From: RH-AL1 sp965214415
Lineage (GTDB): Bacteria > Pseudomonadota > Alphaproteobacteria > Rhizobiales > Beijerinckiaceae
Assembly: GCA_965214415.1 (NCBI GenBank)
Contig: CBDCBQ010000003.1
Location: forward strand, 3,224,001-3,288,000
Direction of reading: 5' to 3'
DNA length: 64,000 nt
Both the position numbers and the translations under genes were made by a program. The notes below the pieces were generated by a model. That model did not search any database. It was given only the letters and a program-made list of their open reading frames with translations, and was not told the DNA's origin. Positions 50,206 through 58,326 of this stretch are shown here, piece by piece (positions within the stretch are counted from its first letter, which is position 1; each line of letters opens with the position of its first letter).

Positions 50206-50528
50206 GGCCCTATCCTGTCACCATCAAGAGTGCGCGACCCGCCTCATTGCGGCGCGCGCGGGTGGGCGCGTCCAGGGCCATCCGCCACGTCCGCCGTCTC
50301 CCCTCGCCCTATACAGGCTGCAAAGTCGGCGCCGCAAGCCCGCCCCTCGTTGGGGTCTTCCGGGTGCAGCGGCACCTCCCTTTGGTCTGGCGAAACAATC
50401 ATCAACGGGGGCTGAAACGGCACGCAGCCCGCCTCCGGCTTGGGCGGATTTTGGCGATCGCGCCGAGGGAGACGCGCACTTTCGCCGAATTTCTCGTGCC
50501 ATGTGATGCATCCCTCGATCGACCCAAG

Positions 50529-51200
50529 ATGTCCGAACCCTCGCGCCTCTTCCTCATCACCCCGCCCGTAACCGATGCCGCGGGCTTCGCGCCGCTGCTC
50601 GAAGCCGCCGTCGGCGCGGCGGATGTCGCGTGCGTGAGGCTGCGCACCGCCACCCGTGATCCCCGCGAGGCGGAGGCGATCGTCCGCGCCCTCGCGCCGA
50701 TCGCGCAGCGGCGTGGCGCGGCCGTGCTGGTCGATCTCGAGTCCCGCCTCGCCGTGCGCGCCGGGGCCGACGGCGTCCATGTCGGTGGCGTCCATGTCGG
50801 TGGCATCCATGTCGATGGCGTCCATGCCGACAGCGATTTGCCCGAGCTGGAAGAGGCGCTCGCGGCGCTACGGCCCGGCCGCATTGTCGGCGCGGGCGCG
50901 GCCGATCGCGACGCGGCGATGCGGGCTGGCGAGGCCGGCGCCGACTACGTGATGTTTGGCGGACCCGAGGCCGGCTTCGACCACGAGCATATTCTCGACG
51001 AGGCGGATTGGTGGGCGGCGATCTTCAACGTGCCCTGCGTCGCCTACGCGCACCACCCCGATCTGGTGGGCGAGCTGGCCCAGACCGGCGTCGAGTTCGT
51101 CGCGCTCTGCGACGGTCTCTGGGACGATCCGGGCGCCGTCGCGGCGACGGTCCGCGCCGCGTCGCTAGCGCTCATTCGGGTCGACGAGGATGTGCGATGA
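50529..51200 (+). CDS. Thiamine-phosphate-synthase-like (ThiE/TenI superfamily) protein with a tandem pentapeptide expansion
   Basis: Protein of 223 residues from the ATG at 50529. The TIM-barrel pattern of ThiE/TenI is visible: RLFLITPPVTDAAGFAPLLE (first strand), ADVACVRLRTATRDPREAEA, GAAVLVDLESRLAVRAGADG, RIVGAGAADRDAAMRAGEAG, ADYVMFGGPEAGFDH, VEFVALCDGLWDDPGAVAAT. Several canonical ThiE substrate residues (KxxD, the GPxxPTxTK loop) are altered, so it is more like the TenI/ThiE-like group of unknown activity. After ADG a four-unit tandem VHVGG-type repeat is inserted. It overlaps the next gene by 4 bp (ATGA). Confidence 0.85.
   Translation: MSEPSRLFLITPPVTDAAGFAPLLEAAVGAADVACVRLRTATRDPREAEAIVRALAPIAQRRGAAVLVDLESRLAVRAGADGVHVGGVHVGGIHVDGVHADSDLPELEEALAALRPGRIVGAGAADRDAAMRAGEAGADYVMFGGPEAGFDHEHILDEADWWAAIFNVPCVAYAHHPDLVGELAQTGVEFVALCDGLWDDPGAVAATVRAASLALIRVDEDVR
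50775..50834 (+). repeat. 4 x 15-bp coding tandem repeat
   Basis: Four units: gtccatgtcggtggc twice, then atccatgtcgatggc and gtccatgccgacagc, encoding VHVGG-VHVGG-IHVDG-VHADS. ThiE-like proteins have a single VH(L/V)G at this position, so three units look like a replication-slippage expansion. Confidence 0.9.
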
Positions 51201-52252
51201 GGCGGCTCGCTCTTTCGATCATCTGCGGCGTGGCGCTTTGGGCGGCCAGCATTCCCGTCGCTGATGCGCAGAGCGTGCTCTCGTTGACGCCGCCGAGCCC
51301 ATCGGCGTTCGGCGCGCCCACGATCGCGCCGCCGCGGACGCTGCGGACCGACCCCGATCGGCCGACGCTGCCGTCCCCCGCCGATATGCCGGAAAGCAGT
51401 TCCGGCAAGGCGAAGGCCGGCGCCGATCTCGCCTTCGGTGCCTACCAGCGCGGCTTCTACACGACCGCGATGCAGGAGGCGATGAAGCGCGTGAAGCGCA
51501 ACGCCGCCGACGGCCCGGCGATGACGCTGATCGGCGAACTCTACGCGCAAGGGCTCGGCGTCGAGGCGGACAGGGCGGAGGCGGCCCGCTGGTTCGCGCT
51601 CGCCGGCAAGGCCGGTGACCCGCAGGCCATGTTCGAGCTGGGGCTGGCCCGCATGAAGGGCGACGGCATCGCCGCCGATCGGGACGGGGCCAAGGCGATC
51701 TTCATGCGCGCGGCGGCGCTGGATCACCCGGGCGCGCTGTTCTATCTCGGTGTGATGGCGCTGCAGAACAACGGCGTCGCGCCGGACTACGACACGGCCG
51801 CGACCTATTTCGCCCGCTCGGCCGCGCTCGGCAACGTCGAGGCGCAGTACGCGATGGCGATCATCTACCGCAACGGCACCGGTCGGCCGAAGGACGAGGC
51901 CAAGGCGGCGGAGCTGATGCGGCAGGCGGCCGAGAACGACAATTCCGCCGCTCAGGTCGAGTATGGGATCATGCTGTTCAACGGCGTCGGCGTCGACAAG
52001 GACGAGACCGCCGCCGCCCGCTACTTCATCAAGGCCGCGGGCCACAACAACCCCGTCGCGCAAGACCGTGCCGCGCGCCTCTACGTCACCGGTCGCGGCG
52101 TCAAGAAGGACCTCGTCGAGGGCATGAAGTGGCACATGCTATCGCGCTCCGCCGGTCTGGTCGATCACTGGCTCGAGGGCGAGGCGAGCAAGATGACGCA
52201 AGCCCAGCGCGCCGCCGTCGAACTCGCGGTGCGCCGTTACGTGGGGAGCTGA
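51197..52252 (+). CDS. Exported SEL1-like repeat protein
   Basis: Protein of 351 residues. Signal peptide MRRLALSIICGVALWAASIP...ADA, then a Pro/Ser-rich linker (TPPSPSAFGAPTIAPPRTLR). From about residue 75 there are at least six SEL1-like (TPR-related) repeats, for example ALTLIGELYAQGLGVEAD-type units, AMFELGLARMKGDGIAADRD, ALFYLGVMALQNNGVAPDYD, AQYAMAIIYRNGTGRPKDEA, AQVEYGIMLFNGVGVDKDET and RAARLYVTGRGVKKDLVEGM. Such proteins act as periplasmic scaffolds in envelope or exopolysaccharide functions. Its start overlaps the stop of the ThiE-like gene, so they are co-translated. Intact. Confidence 0.9.
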   Translation: MRRLALSIICGVALWAASIPVADAQSVLSLTPPSPSAFGAPTIAPPRTLRTDPDRPTLPSPADMPESSSGKAKAGADLAFGAYQRGFYTTAMQEAMKRVKRNAADGPAMTLIGELYAQGLGVEADRAEAARWFALAGKAGDPQAMFELGLARMKGDGIAADRDGAKAIFMRAAALDHPGALFYLGVMALQNNGVAPDYDTAATYFARSAALGNVEAQYAMAIIYRNGTGRPKDEAKAAELMRQAAENDNSAAQVEYGIMLFNGVGVDKDETAAARYFIKAAGHNNPVAQDRAARLYVTGRGVKKDLVEGMKWHMLSRSAGLVDHWLEGEASKMTQAQRAAVELAVRRYVGS

Positions 52253-52286
52253 GGGAACCGTGTCCCCCACTCAATCGGTGACATAG

Positions 52287-52691
52287 ATGGACCATCTGAC
52301 AATCGAGGTCGCCAACGGCGCCCACCTGCATGTCGCGCGGACGGGCGAGGGGCCGCCGCTGCTTCTTCTGCACGGGTGGCCGGAGTTCTGGTGGACTTGA
52401 GAGCCGGTGATGGTTCGGCTCGCCGACCGCTTCACGCTGATCGCGCCGGACCTGCGCGGCTTCGGCGACAGCGCCAAGCCTGCCGGCCGATTCGGCCCGG
52501 CGATCATTCCGCCGACCTGCGTGCGCTGGGCCGCGCACGACCCGCTGTTTCCCGCCACCTGGACGAACAGGCTCGGCGAGACGTTCACGGATCTCGATAT
52601 CGCGATCATGCCCGACGTCGGCCACTTCCCGCACCGAGAGGATCCGGACGCCGCCGCCCGCGAGATCGCCGGGTTCTTCACCCGCGCCTGA
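52287..52691 (+). pseudogene. Alpha/beta hydrolase with in-frame TGA and internal deletion
   Basis: From the ATG at 52287 the frame reads MDHLTIEVANGAHLHVARTG and LLLLHGWPEFWWT (oxyanion HGWP), then TGA at 52398-52400. The same frame continues EPVMVRLADRFTLIAPDLRG, FGDSAKPAGRFGP, then jumps to IIPPTCVRWAAHDPLFPATW, MPDVGHFPHREDPDAAAREI (catalytic His in GHF). The lid and nucleophile region (about 120-140 residues, GHDWGG-type motif) is deleted in frame between about 52497 and 52503. The TGA lies where the family has Trp (WLTWEPVM), so TGG to TGA is likely. It is a relic of an epoxide-hydrolase-like gene within otherwise intact core genes. Confidence 0.85.
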
Positions 52692-52699
52692 TCACGCCC

Positions 52700-52729
52700 G
52701 TCATTGCTTCGCCTTCGGCTCGCGATGAC
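52700..52729. repeat. REP-like palindrome
   Basis: GTCATTGC at the start and GCGATGAC at the end of this 30-bp stretch pair with one T-G mismatch around a cttcgccttcggct centre. The motif (gtcattgcgagcgaagcgaagcaatgac type) is a common dispersed intergenic repeat in Hyphomicrobiales. It lies between the hydrolase relic and ybaB. Confidence 0.6.
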
Positions 52730-52802
52730 TCGAGCGAGCGGCCTTGCCCGATCCCCCACCGCGCGCCTACCGTGCGCCGATGGACATGCGAAAGGACCGC
52801 TC

Positions 52803-53126
52803 GTGAAAGACCTGATGGGCCTGATGAAGCAGGCGCAGGCGATGCAGGCCAAGATGGCCGAGGTGCAGGCCGAGCTGGAGACGCGTGAGGTGCAGGGCCA
52901 GTCCGGCGGCGGGCTTGTCACCGTCACCCTCACCGCCAAGGGCGCCATGCGTGCTATCGTGCTCGACGACAGCCTCATCAAGGCCGACGAGAAGGAGATC
53001 CTCGAGGATCTGATCGTCACGGCGCACGAAGAGGCGCGCAAGAAGGCCGAGCGTCTCGCCGAGGAGAAGATGCGCGACGTCACCGCCGGCCTGCCGCTGC
53101 CGCCGGGCATGAAGCTGCCGTTCTGA
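52803..53126 (+). CDS. ybaB: YbaB/EbfC nucleoid-associated protein
   Basis: Protein of 107 residues with a GTG start at 52803 (an ATG at 52815 is possible). The family pattern is clear: MKDLMGLMKQAQAMQAKMAE, VQGQSGGGLVTVTLTAKGAM, LEDLIVTAHEEARKKAERLA, and the end GLPLPPGMKLPF. YbaB forms tweezer-like dimers that bind DNA. It is followed by recR 21 bp downstream, the conserved ybaB-recR pair; the usual upstream dnaX is absent and a hydrolase pseudogene lies there instead. Confidence 0.96.
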   Translation: MKDLMGLMKQAQAMQAKMAEVQAELETREVQGQSGGGLVTVTLTAKGAMRAIVLDDSLIKADEKEILEDLIVTAHEEARKKAERLAEEKMRDVTAGLPLPPGMKLPF

Positions 53127-53147
53127 GGGCTCTCGCCTTGACATCGC

Positions 53148-53753
53148 ATGGCTGAGCGCGTCGCCGGCCCGGAGATCGAGCGGCTGATCCAGCTGCTCGC
53201 CAAGCTGCCCGGTCTTGGGCCGCGGTCGGCGCGGCGCGCGGCGCTGCACCTGATCCGCAAGCGCGAGGAGCTGCTCGGCCCGCTCGCCGAGGCGATGGCG
53301 CGGGCGAAGGAGACGATCCGCACTTGCACGATCTGCGGCAATGTCGACACGATCGATCCTTGCTCGATCTGTCGCGATCCGCGCCGCGACCCCGAGACGA
53401 TCGTCGTGGTCGAGACGGTCGCCGACCTGTGGGCGCTCGAACGCGCGGCGGCGCTGCGCGCACGCTACCACGTGCTCGGCGGCACGCTGTCGCCGCTCGA
53501 CGGCATCGGGCCGGGCGAGCTCAACCTCGCGACCTTGCCGGATCGCGTCGCGACGAACGGTGTCAAGGAGGTGATCCTCGCCGTCAACGCGACCGTCGAT
53601 GGCCAAACCACCGCGCATTACGTGACCGACATGCTGGCCGGCCTCGAGGTCCGCACCACGCGGCTCGCGCATGGCGTGCCCGTCGGCGGCGAGCTCGACT
53701 ATCTCGACGAAGGCACTCTCGCCGCCGCGCTGCGCAGCCGCACCGCGTTTTAG
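53148..53753 (+). CDS. recR: Recombination protein RecR
   Basis: Protein of 201 residues. An N-terminal helix-hairpin-helix region (IERLIQLLAKLPGLGPRSAR) and a C4 zinc finger (CTICGNVDTIDPCSIC) precede the Toprim domain (TIVVVETVADLWALERAAAL; LGGTLSPLDGIGPGELNLAT). The C-terminal part (VILAVNATVDGQTTAHYVTD; RLAHGVPVGGELDYLDEGTL) is also complete. RecR works with RecF and RecO to load RecA at gaps. It is co-transcribed with ybaB. Confidence 0.97.
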   Translation: MAERVAGPEIERLIQLLAKLPGLGPRSARRAALHLIRKREELLGPLAEAMARAKETIRTCTICGNVDTIDPCSICRDPRRDPETIVVVETVADLWALERAAALRARYHVLGGTLSPLDGIGPGELNLATLPDRVATNGVKEVILAVNATVDGQTTAHYVTDMLAGLEVRTTRLAHGVPVGGELDYLDEGTLAAALRSRTAF

Positions 53754-53775
53754 CCGCGTAGGGCGAACAATCCGC

Positions 53776-53940
53776 TTCAACCCCCCTCATGGTGAGGAAC
53801 GCCGCAGGCGTGTCTCGAACCACGAGGGCTCCAGGAGGCGAGATCCGTGGACTGTCAGGCTTTCGATCAAAGGATGCTTCGAGACGAGCTTCGCGCCCCT
53901 CAGGACGACGCTACCGCATCATCGAGCCGTCCCACCCCGG
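53776..53940. repeat. Degenerate genomic repeat region between recR and the MFS gene
   Basis: The sequence cccccctcatggtgaggaac...gtctcgaaccacgaggg, followed by aaggatgcttcgagacgagc and cccctcaggacgac, contains the ctcatggtgagg / gtctcgaaccaygagg / ccttcgagacg / cctcaggatga blocks. These make up a widespread dispersed repeat of Bradyrhizobium- and Bosea-like genomes. Inverted halves (tctcgaacc... and ...cttcgagac) suggest an imperfect long palindrome. No gene lies here. Confidence 0.6.
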
Positions 53941-53989
53941 CGCTAGCACGCGAGTTGCGTGGGCGGCGGCGTATCGCTCGGGGACCGCC

Positions 53990-55255
53990 ATGTCATCGCC
54001 CACCACGCCAGCACCATCCGAGCGCTGGCTGCAGCTTCTGTTCGCGCTGATCGCCATGATGGCGATCTCGAGCCCGCAATATGTGTGGACCCTCTTCGTG
54101 CAGCCGTTCGCGGCGGCGACGAAGAGTTCGGTGCCGACGGTGCAGATCACCTTCTCGATCCTCGTCGTGTTGCAGACCTGGGCGGCGCCGGCGCAGGGCT
54201 GGTTGATCGATCGCTTCGGCCCGCGCCTGCTCGTCGCGCTCGGCGCGCTGCTTAGCGGCCTCGGTTGGGTTCTGGCCGGGCAGGTGACGTCGCTCGCCGG
54301 GCTCTACGCGACCTACGGCGTGCTGTGCGGGCTCGGCACCGGCTTCGTCTATATCGGCGCGATCGGGCTGATGGCGCGCTGGTTTCCGGATCGACGCGGG
54401 TTCGCCTGCGGGGTCGTCGCGGCCGGCTACGGCTTCGGCGCGCTCGCGACGACCTTTCCGATCGACACGATGATCAAGACGGAAGGGTTTCGCGTCGCGC
54501 TGCTCGCCTTTGGCCTCATCCTCGGCGGGGTCGGTGTCGCCGCCGCGCTGCTGCTGCGCGCGCCGGCCCGCGAGGACGTCGCGATCGGCGCGGCGCCGCC
54601 CGCCGGCATGGCGCCGCGCGAGATGCTGCGTCAGCCGGTGTTCTGGCTGATGTTCCTGATGATGACGATGATGTCGACCGGCGGTCTGATGGTCGTCTCG
54701 AACTTCAAGAGCTTCGCGACCGACTTCGGCCTCGTCAACGCCTCCGTGCTCGGTGCGGCCGCGGTGCCGTTGGCGTTGTCGATCGATCGCGTCGCCAACG
54801 GTTTGACCCGACCTTTCTTTGGTTGGGTCTCAGACCATATCGGCCGCGAGCCGACGATGGCGCTGGCCTTCGCGTTGGAGGCCGTGGCGATCACCTTGCT
54901 CATCCTGCTGCGGCACGATCCGCTGATCTTTGTCCTAATTTCGGGCGTCGTCTTCTTCGGCTGGGGCGAGATCTTCTCGCTGTTTCCGTCGACCCTCACC
55001 GATACGTTCGGCACGCGCTACGCCACGACGAACTACGGCTTTTTGTACATGGCGCAGGGGGTCGGCTCGATCCTCGGCGCGCCGCTCGCCGCCTCGCTCA
55101 AGGGTGCCGTCGGCAGCTGGCTGCCGGTGTTCGCCATCGTCGTGGTGCTCGATCTCGCGACCGCCGCGCTGGCGGTCCTGGCGTTGCGGCCGATGCGTGC
55201 GCGGGCTGCCGCCGCCAGCACGATCGAGATGGACGTTGTTCCGGGAGACGCCTGA
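53990..55255 (+). CDS. MFS transporter, oxalate/formate antiporter-like
   Basis: Protein of 421 residues from the ATG at 53990; the frame is open upstream through the repeat region, which is not coding. Twelve membrane segments are visible. Helix 1-2 reads ALIAMMAISSPQYVWTLFVQ, the first MFS loop has GWLIDRFGPRLLVALGALLS, and loop 8-9 has GWVSDHIGREPTMALAFALE. These features (SSPQYVWTLF, PAQGWLIDRFGPR) match the OxlT/OFA family, which exchanges carboxylates such as oxalate and formate. The substrate is not provable here. A short, moderately hydrophobic tail ends the protein. No oxalate genes are adjacent. Confidence 0.88.
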   Translation: MSSPTTPAPSERWLQLLFALIAMMAISSPQYVWTLFVQPFAAATKSSVPTVQITFSILVVLQTWAAPAQGWLIDRFGPRLLVALGALLSGLGWVLAGQVTSLAGLYATYGVLCGLGTGFVYIGAIGLMARWFPDRRGFACGVVAAGYGFGALATTFPIDTMIKTEGFRVALLAFGLILGGVGVAAALLLRAPAREDVAIGAAPPAGMAPREMLRQPVFWLMFLMMTMMSTGGLMVVSNFKSFATDFGLVNASVLGAAAVPLALSIDRVANGLTRPFFGWVSDHIGREPTMALAFALEAVAITLLILLRHDPLIFVLISGVVFFGWGEIFSLFPSTLTDTFGTRYATTNYGFLYMAQGVGSILGAPLAASLKGAVGSWLPVFAIVVVLDLATAALAVLALRPMRARAAAASTIEMDVVPGDA

Positions 55256-55393
55256 GATATGCGGGGGGTCTGCCCGGCAAAGCGGCAGAACCGGATATCA
55301 CCCGAAAGGGGACCTTGCCCGCGCGCCGCTGGCGCGGCACGTAGTCGCGCGTGCTTTTCAAAAATCGGCACCATCGAGGCGAGGATTTCTCAT

Positions 55394-55585
55394 ATGGCAC
55401 ATCAGCTCATTCAGCGGGTCGGCAGCACCGACTACAAGGCCTCCTACGAGGTCAAGGGTGACAAGGTCGCCGTGACGCTCGACGGCGAGACGCGCGAAGA
55501 GGCGTTCGAGAACCAGGGCCCACTCTACAAGGCCCGCGACCTGCTGCGCATGATGGTGCGCGATAGCCACAAGGCGGCGGCGTAA
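55394..55585 (+). CDS. Small hypothetical protein
   Basis: Protein of 63 residues from the ATG at 55394 (GGCGAGGA at 55378-55385 is a plausible ribosome-binding site). AHQLIQRVGSTDYKASYEVK, GDKVAVTLDGETREEAFENQ, ARDLLRMMVRDSHKAA: two or three beta strands and a C-terminal helix. It converges with the nucleoside phosphorylase gene, 48 bp away. No family is recognised, but the composition is that of a genuine protein. Confidence 0.7.
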   Translation: MAHQLIQRVGSTDYKASYEVKGDKVAVTLDGETREEAFENQGPLYKARDLLRMMVRDSHKAAA

Positions 55586-55633
55586 GGCTCGTCCGTATCC
55601 TCCCCGCTGCTCGGTCCACGACTTGGAGAGGAT

Positions 55634-56464
55634 CTACGCGACCTTGTCGCGCGCGAGCTCGGCGCGGCCGTTGAGCCACGCGGTGGCGAAGGCGGCGACG
55701 AGGTCGAGCGAATCCTGGGCGCCGTTGGCCGCGCCCTTCTCGAAGTCGCCCTCGACGCGACCGAGCTGGTTCGTCACGTGCGCGAGGCAGAGCACCGGGC
55801 GGCCTGACGACCGCGCGAACGCGTAGAGCGCGGCGGCCTCCATCTCGACGGCGGCGACGCCGCTGGCGGCGCGCGACGCGATCGCCGTCTCGGTTTCGCG
55901 GAACGGCGCGTCCGTCGTCCAGGTCGCGCCCTTCTTGATCGCCTGCCCCAACCTCTCGAATGCGCGCGCGGCAAGCTCGACGACCGCGGGGTCGGCCTCG
56001 GCCCAGGGCGAGGGCGGCAGGTAATGGTAGCTCGTGCCCTCGTCGCGCAACGCCCTGTCGATGATGATGTGGTAGGGCGGCGGCCCGAGATCGCGGATTT
56101 GCCCGGCCGAGGTGACGCTCACGAGCAGCTCGCACCCCGACGCGAACGCCTGCTCGGCGACGAGCACGGCGAACGACGCGCCGACCGCGTGCCCGACCAC
56201 GCCGAACCGCTGCCCATCCTCCTGCCACTCCCACAGCTTGGTGTGGTAGCAGGCCCAGTCGCGCGAGGGCGTGGCGCCCTTGGCCTCGCGCACGTACTCG
56301 ACGATGTCGCCATCCGGGTCGAGGACGAGCACCGCCGGTACCGGCGCCGAGCCGAGGCCTTTCTGGCGACGGGCCTCGCGCATCATGTTCTCGGGCCGAA
56401 ACGCCGAGGCCTCGGTGAAATCGTCGCGCTGCAGCAGCGGCGCCGCATCGGCGACCAGAGTCAT
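55634..56464 (-). CDS. Nucleoside phosphorylase (PNP/UDP family)
   Basis: Protein of 276 residues from the ATG at 56464. PNP_UDP_1 features: FGVVGHAVGASFAVLVAEQA (phosphate-binding region), CELLVSVTSAGQIRD (central strand with Ser/Gly), YHIIIDRALRDEGTSYHYLP, and VAAVEMEAAALYAFARSSGR, the E-M-E ribose-binding motif typical of uridine or purine nucleoside phosphorylases. It is the last gene of a minus-strand set; its ATG overlaps the stop of the GT2 gene. The exact base specificity cannot be told from the sequence. Confidence 0.88.
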   Translation of the reverse strand: MTLVADAAPLLQRDDFTEASAFRPENMMREARRQKGLGSAPVPAVLVLDPDGDIVEYVREAKGATPSRDWACYHTKLWEWQEDGQRFGVVGHAVGASFAVLVAEQAFASGCELLVSVTSAGQIRDLGPPPYHIIIDRALRDEGTSYHYLPPSPWAEADPAVVELAARAFERLGQAIKKGATWTTDAPFRETETAIASRAASGVAAVEMEAAALYAFARSSGRPVLCLAHVTNQLGRVEGDFEKGAANGAQDSLDLVAAFATAWLNGRAELARDKVA

Positions 56465-57207
56465 GGTTTGATATTCTCCAATCGCGCCGACGCCTGCTTC
56501 GGCTCTGGTGCCAACTGGGGCATGGGCTCGCGGGCGACCCGCACGAAAGTCGCGATGATGCGGCTGCCGGCGCGCAGCGTGCCTTTCAGCGATCCGGCGA
56601 CCTTCGAAACGCCGGCGGTGCGGCAACGGGCGGGCACCGGGATCTCGAGGATACGCAGGCCCGCGCGGGCGGCGCGCATCTGCATCTCGAGGTTCCAGCC
56701 ATAGGTCATCTCGCGCATGCCCAAGCCGAACAGCGTCTCGCGGCCGATCGCGCGGAAGGCGCACATGTCGGTGTAGCGGGTGCCATGGAGCACGCGGATC
56801 GCGACGCCGGCGGCGTGGCCCGCCGCGACTTGGTGCCAGCCCATCGCGCCGGCCGCGCGCGTGCCGGTCGTGCGCGAGCCGATCGCGAAGTCGTGCGTGC
56901 CGGCCTGGATCGGCGCGGCGAGCGCCGCGATCATGCCGGGATCGTCGGCGCCGTCGCCGTCCATCGTCACGACGATCGCGTCGGCCGGCGCGGCCTGGGC
57001 GGCGAGGAGGCAGGCGCGGCCATAGCCGCGGCCTGCGTCGATGACGATGGCGCCCTCGCGCCGCGCCACATCCTGCGTGCCGTCGGTCGAGCCGCCGTCG
57101 GCGACGAAGATGTCCTTGAACCCGGCGGCGACGATCTCGCGCAGCAACGGGCCTATGGCTTCCGCCTCGTTCCAGGTCGGGATCGCGACAACGACGGGTC
57201 GCGCCAT
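56461..57207 (-). CDS. GT2 family glycosyltransferase (dolichyl-phosphate-mannose-synthase-like)
   Basis: Protein of 248 residues from the ATG at 57207. The GT-A core: VVVAIPTWNEAEAIGPLLRE, IFVADGGSTDGTQDVARREG, AIVVTMDGDGADDPGMIAAL (DxD in DGDGADD), FAIGSRTTGTRAAGAMGWHQ, YTDMCAFRAIGRETLFGLGM, LEMQMRAARAGLRILEIPVP. There are no C-terminal membrane helices, unlike some DPM1-like enzymes. It overlaps both neighbours by 1-4 bp (radical SAM upstream, nucleoside phosphorylase downstream), so it belongs to a translationally coupled unit. It may glycosylate a lipid carrier used by the membrane glycosyltransferase of the same set. Confidence 0.9.
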   Translation of the reverse strand: MARPVVVAIPTWNEAEAIGPLLREIVAAGFKDIFVADGGSTDGTQDVARREGAIVIDAGRGYGRACLLAAQAAPADAIVVTMDGDGADDPGMIAALAAPIQAGTHDFAIGSRTTGTRAAGAMGWHQVAAGHAAGVAIRVLHGTRYTDMCAFRAIGRETLFGLGMREMTYGWNLEMQMRAARAGLRILEIPVPARCRTAGVSKVAGSLKGTLRAGSRIIATFVRVAREPMPQLAPEPKQASARLENIKP

Positions 57208-58319
57208 CAGAGGCTCCAGCGCAGGCCGCAGCTTTCGCAGGCCTTGGGCGGCTGGTCGGAAAGCAGCGCCTCGCGGAAATCCTCGTAGGCGGGGCCGTTC
57301 CAGATATCGCGCAGGCTCTGCTGCGTGGCGTCGCCCAGCGTGTAATTCTCGTAGCCGCGCTGCGAGAACGGGGCGATGCAGCAGGGCAGGGCGCGGCCGT
57401 TGGCGGTGAAGTACATCAGGCTCCATGGCCGCCGGCAGAGCGACCACGGCGAGGCGCTATCCTCGCGCTTGAGGCTCATGCCGGGCTCGGAGGCGGCGCC
57501 CGAGGCCGAGAAGGTAAGGCCCAGCGAGGCGGCCAGCGCCTCCGCCTCGGCGATCAGCCGGCCCTCGTCGGCATCGAGCCGCTCGTAGAGCGCCTGGTCG
57601 GGGTTGGCGAGGCCGATCGACTCCTCCTCGAAGAACACCAGCCGCTGCAGGTAGACCTCTTTCACGCCAATGTCCGCGGCGACGCGTACGAAGTCCGGCA
57701 GCTCGACGATCGTCTCCTTGAGGCCGGTCAGCCAGGCCGAGACCTTCGGCAGCGCGTGGCCCTCGCGCTCCTGCAGCTCGCGGAAGCGGCGCACGTTGTG
57801 GAGGATGCGGGCGAAATAATTCTTGCCACGCACGGCGAGGTACGAACTTGGGTTCGAGGCGTCGAGCGAGACGCGCAGCTCGTCGAGCCCGGCGTCGATC
57901 AGCGCGCGGCCGTTACGCTCGGTGAGCAGGGTGCCGTTGGTGTTGAAGAGCGTATAGACGCCGCGGTCCTTGAGATACCGCACCATGCGCGGCAGCTCTT
58001 TCACCAGCATCGGCTCGCCGACCCCGTGCAGCACGGCGCGCTGGAGTGTCGGCACCTGATCGACGATCGAGGCGAACAGCTCGAACGACATGTCGGCCGG
58101 TGGCTCCAGCTCGACATAGGTGCGCGGGCACGTCGTGCAGAGCAGATTGCAGCGGTTCGTCACCTCCAGATAGAGGCAGACCGGCTCGCGCTCCTGACGC
58201 GCGGCGCGCTTGGGCGCCACCGCCTCGAAGTAGCGGCGCGGGTCGACCGGCGTCGATGCCTCGAGAGCGGCGGGGGCGAGCGCGCCCGAAATCGACGTGT
58301 CCATGTTCGAGGTGTCCAT
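57207..58319 (-). CDS. Radical SAM/SPASM protein
   Basis: Protein of 370 residues. The radical SAM cluster motif CNLLCTTC (CxxxCxxC) is at about residue 57, in CLYLEVTNRCNLLCTTCPRT. The TIM-barrel strands follow (AVLHGVGEPMLVKELPRMVR with the GGE-like motif, YTLFNTNGTLLTERNGRALI, LDELRVSLDASNPSSYLAVR). The C-terminal SPASM-type cysteines are in WSLCRRPWSLMYFTANGRAL, PCCIAPFSQRGYEN and the final ACESCGLRWSL. The N-terminus starts with a short duplication (MDTSNMDTS), so the second Met at 58304 is an alternative start. The substrate is unknown. It sits between two glycosyltransferase genes in one minus-strand unit. Confidence 0.92.
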   Translation of the reverse strand: MDTSNMDTSISGALAPAALEASTPVDPRRYFEAVAPKRAARQEREPVCLYLEVTNRCNLLCTTCPRTYVELEPPADMSFELFASIVDQVPTLQRAVLHGVGEPMLVKELPRMVRYLKDRGVYTLFNTNGTLLTERNGRALIDAGLDELRVSLDASNPSSYLAVRGKNYFARILHNVRRFRELQEREGHALPKVSAWLTGLKETIVELPDFVRVAADIGVKEVYLQRLVFFEEESIGLANPDQALYERLDADEGRLIAEAEALAASLGLTFSASGAASEPGMSLKREDSASPWSLCRRPWSLMYFTANGRALPCCIAPFSQRGYENYTLGDATQQSLRDIWNGPAYEDFREALLSDQPPKACESCGLRWSL

Positions 58320-58326
58320 GCAGTCC

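Noticed and set aside
48301..50415. A 704-codon open frame on the plus strand
   Set aside because: It lies antisense to ptsP, whose minus-strand product matches enzyme I-Ntr throughout. The plus frame is Arg/His/Asp-rich, as expected for an antisense shadow in high-GC DNA.
50775..50834. The 15-bp repeats as a CRISPR array
   Set aside because: The units are directly abutting with no spacers, and they keep the reading frame of a ThiE-like gene.
52398..52400. TGA in the alpha/beta hydrolase as a possible selenocysteine codon
   Set aside because: The family has Trp at this position and the gene also lacks its nucleophile region. There is no selenocysteine-insertion hairpin directly downstream that I can see, so a nonsense mutation is simpler.
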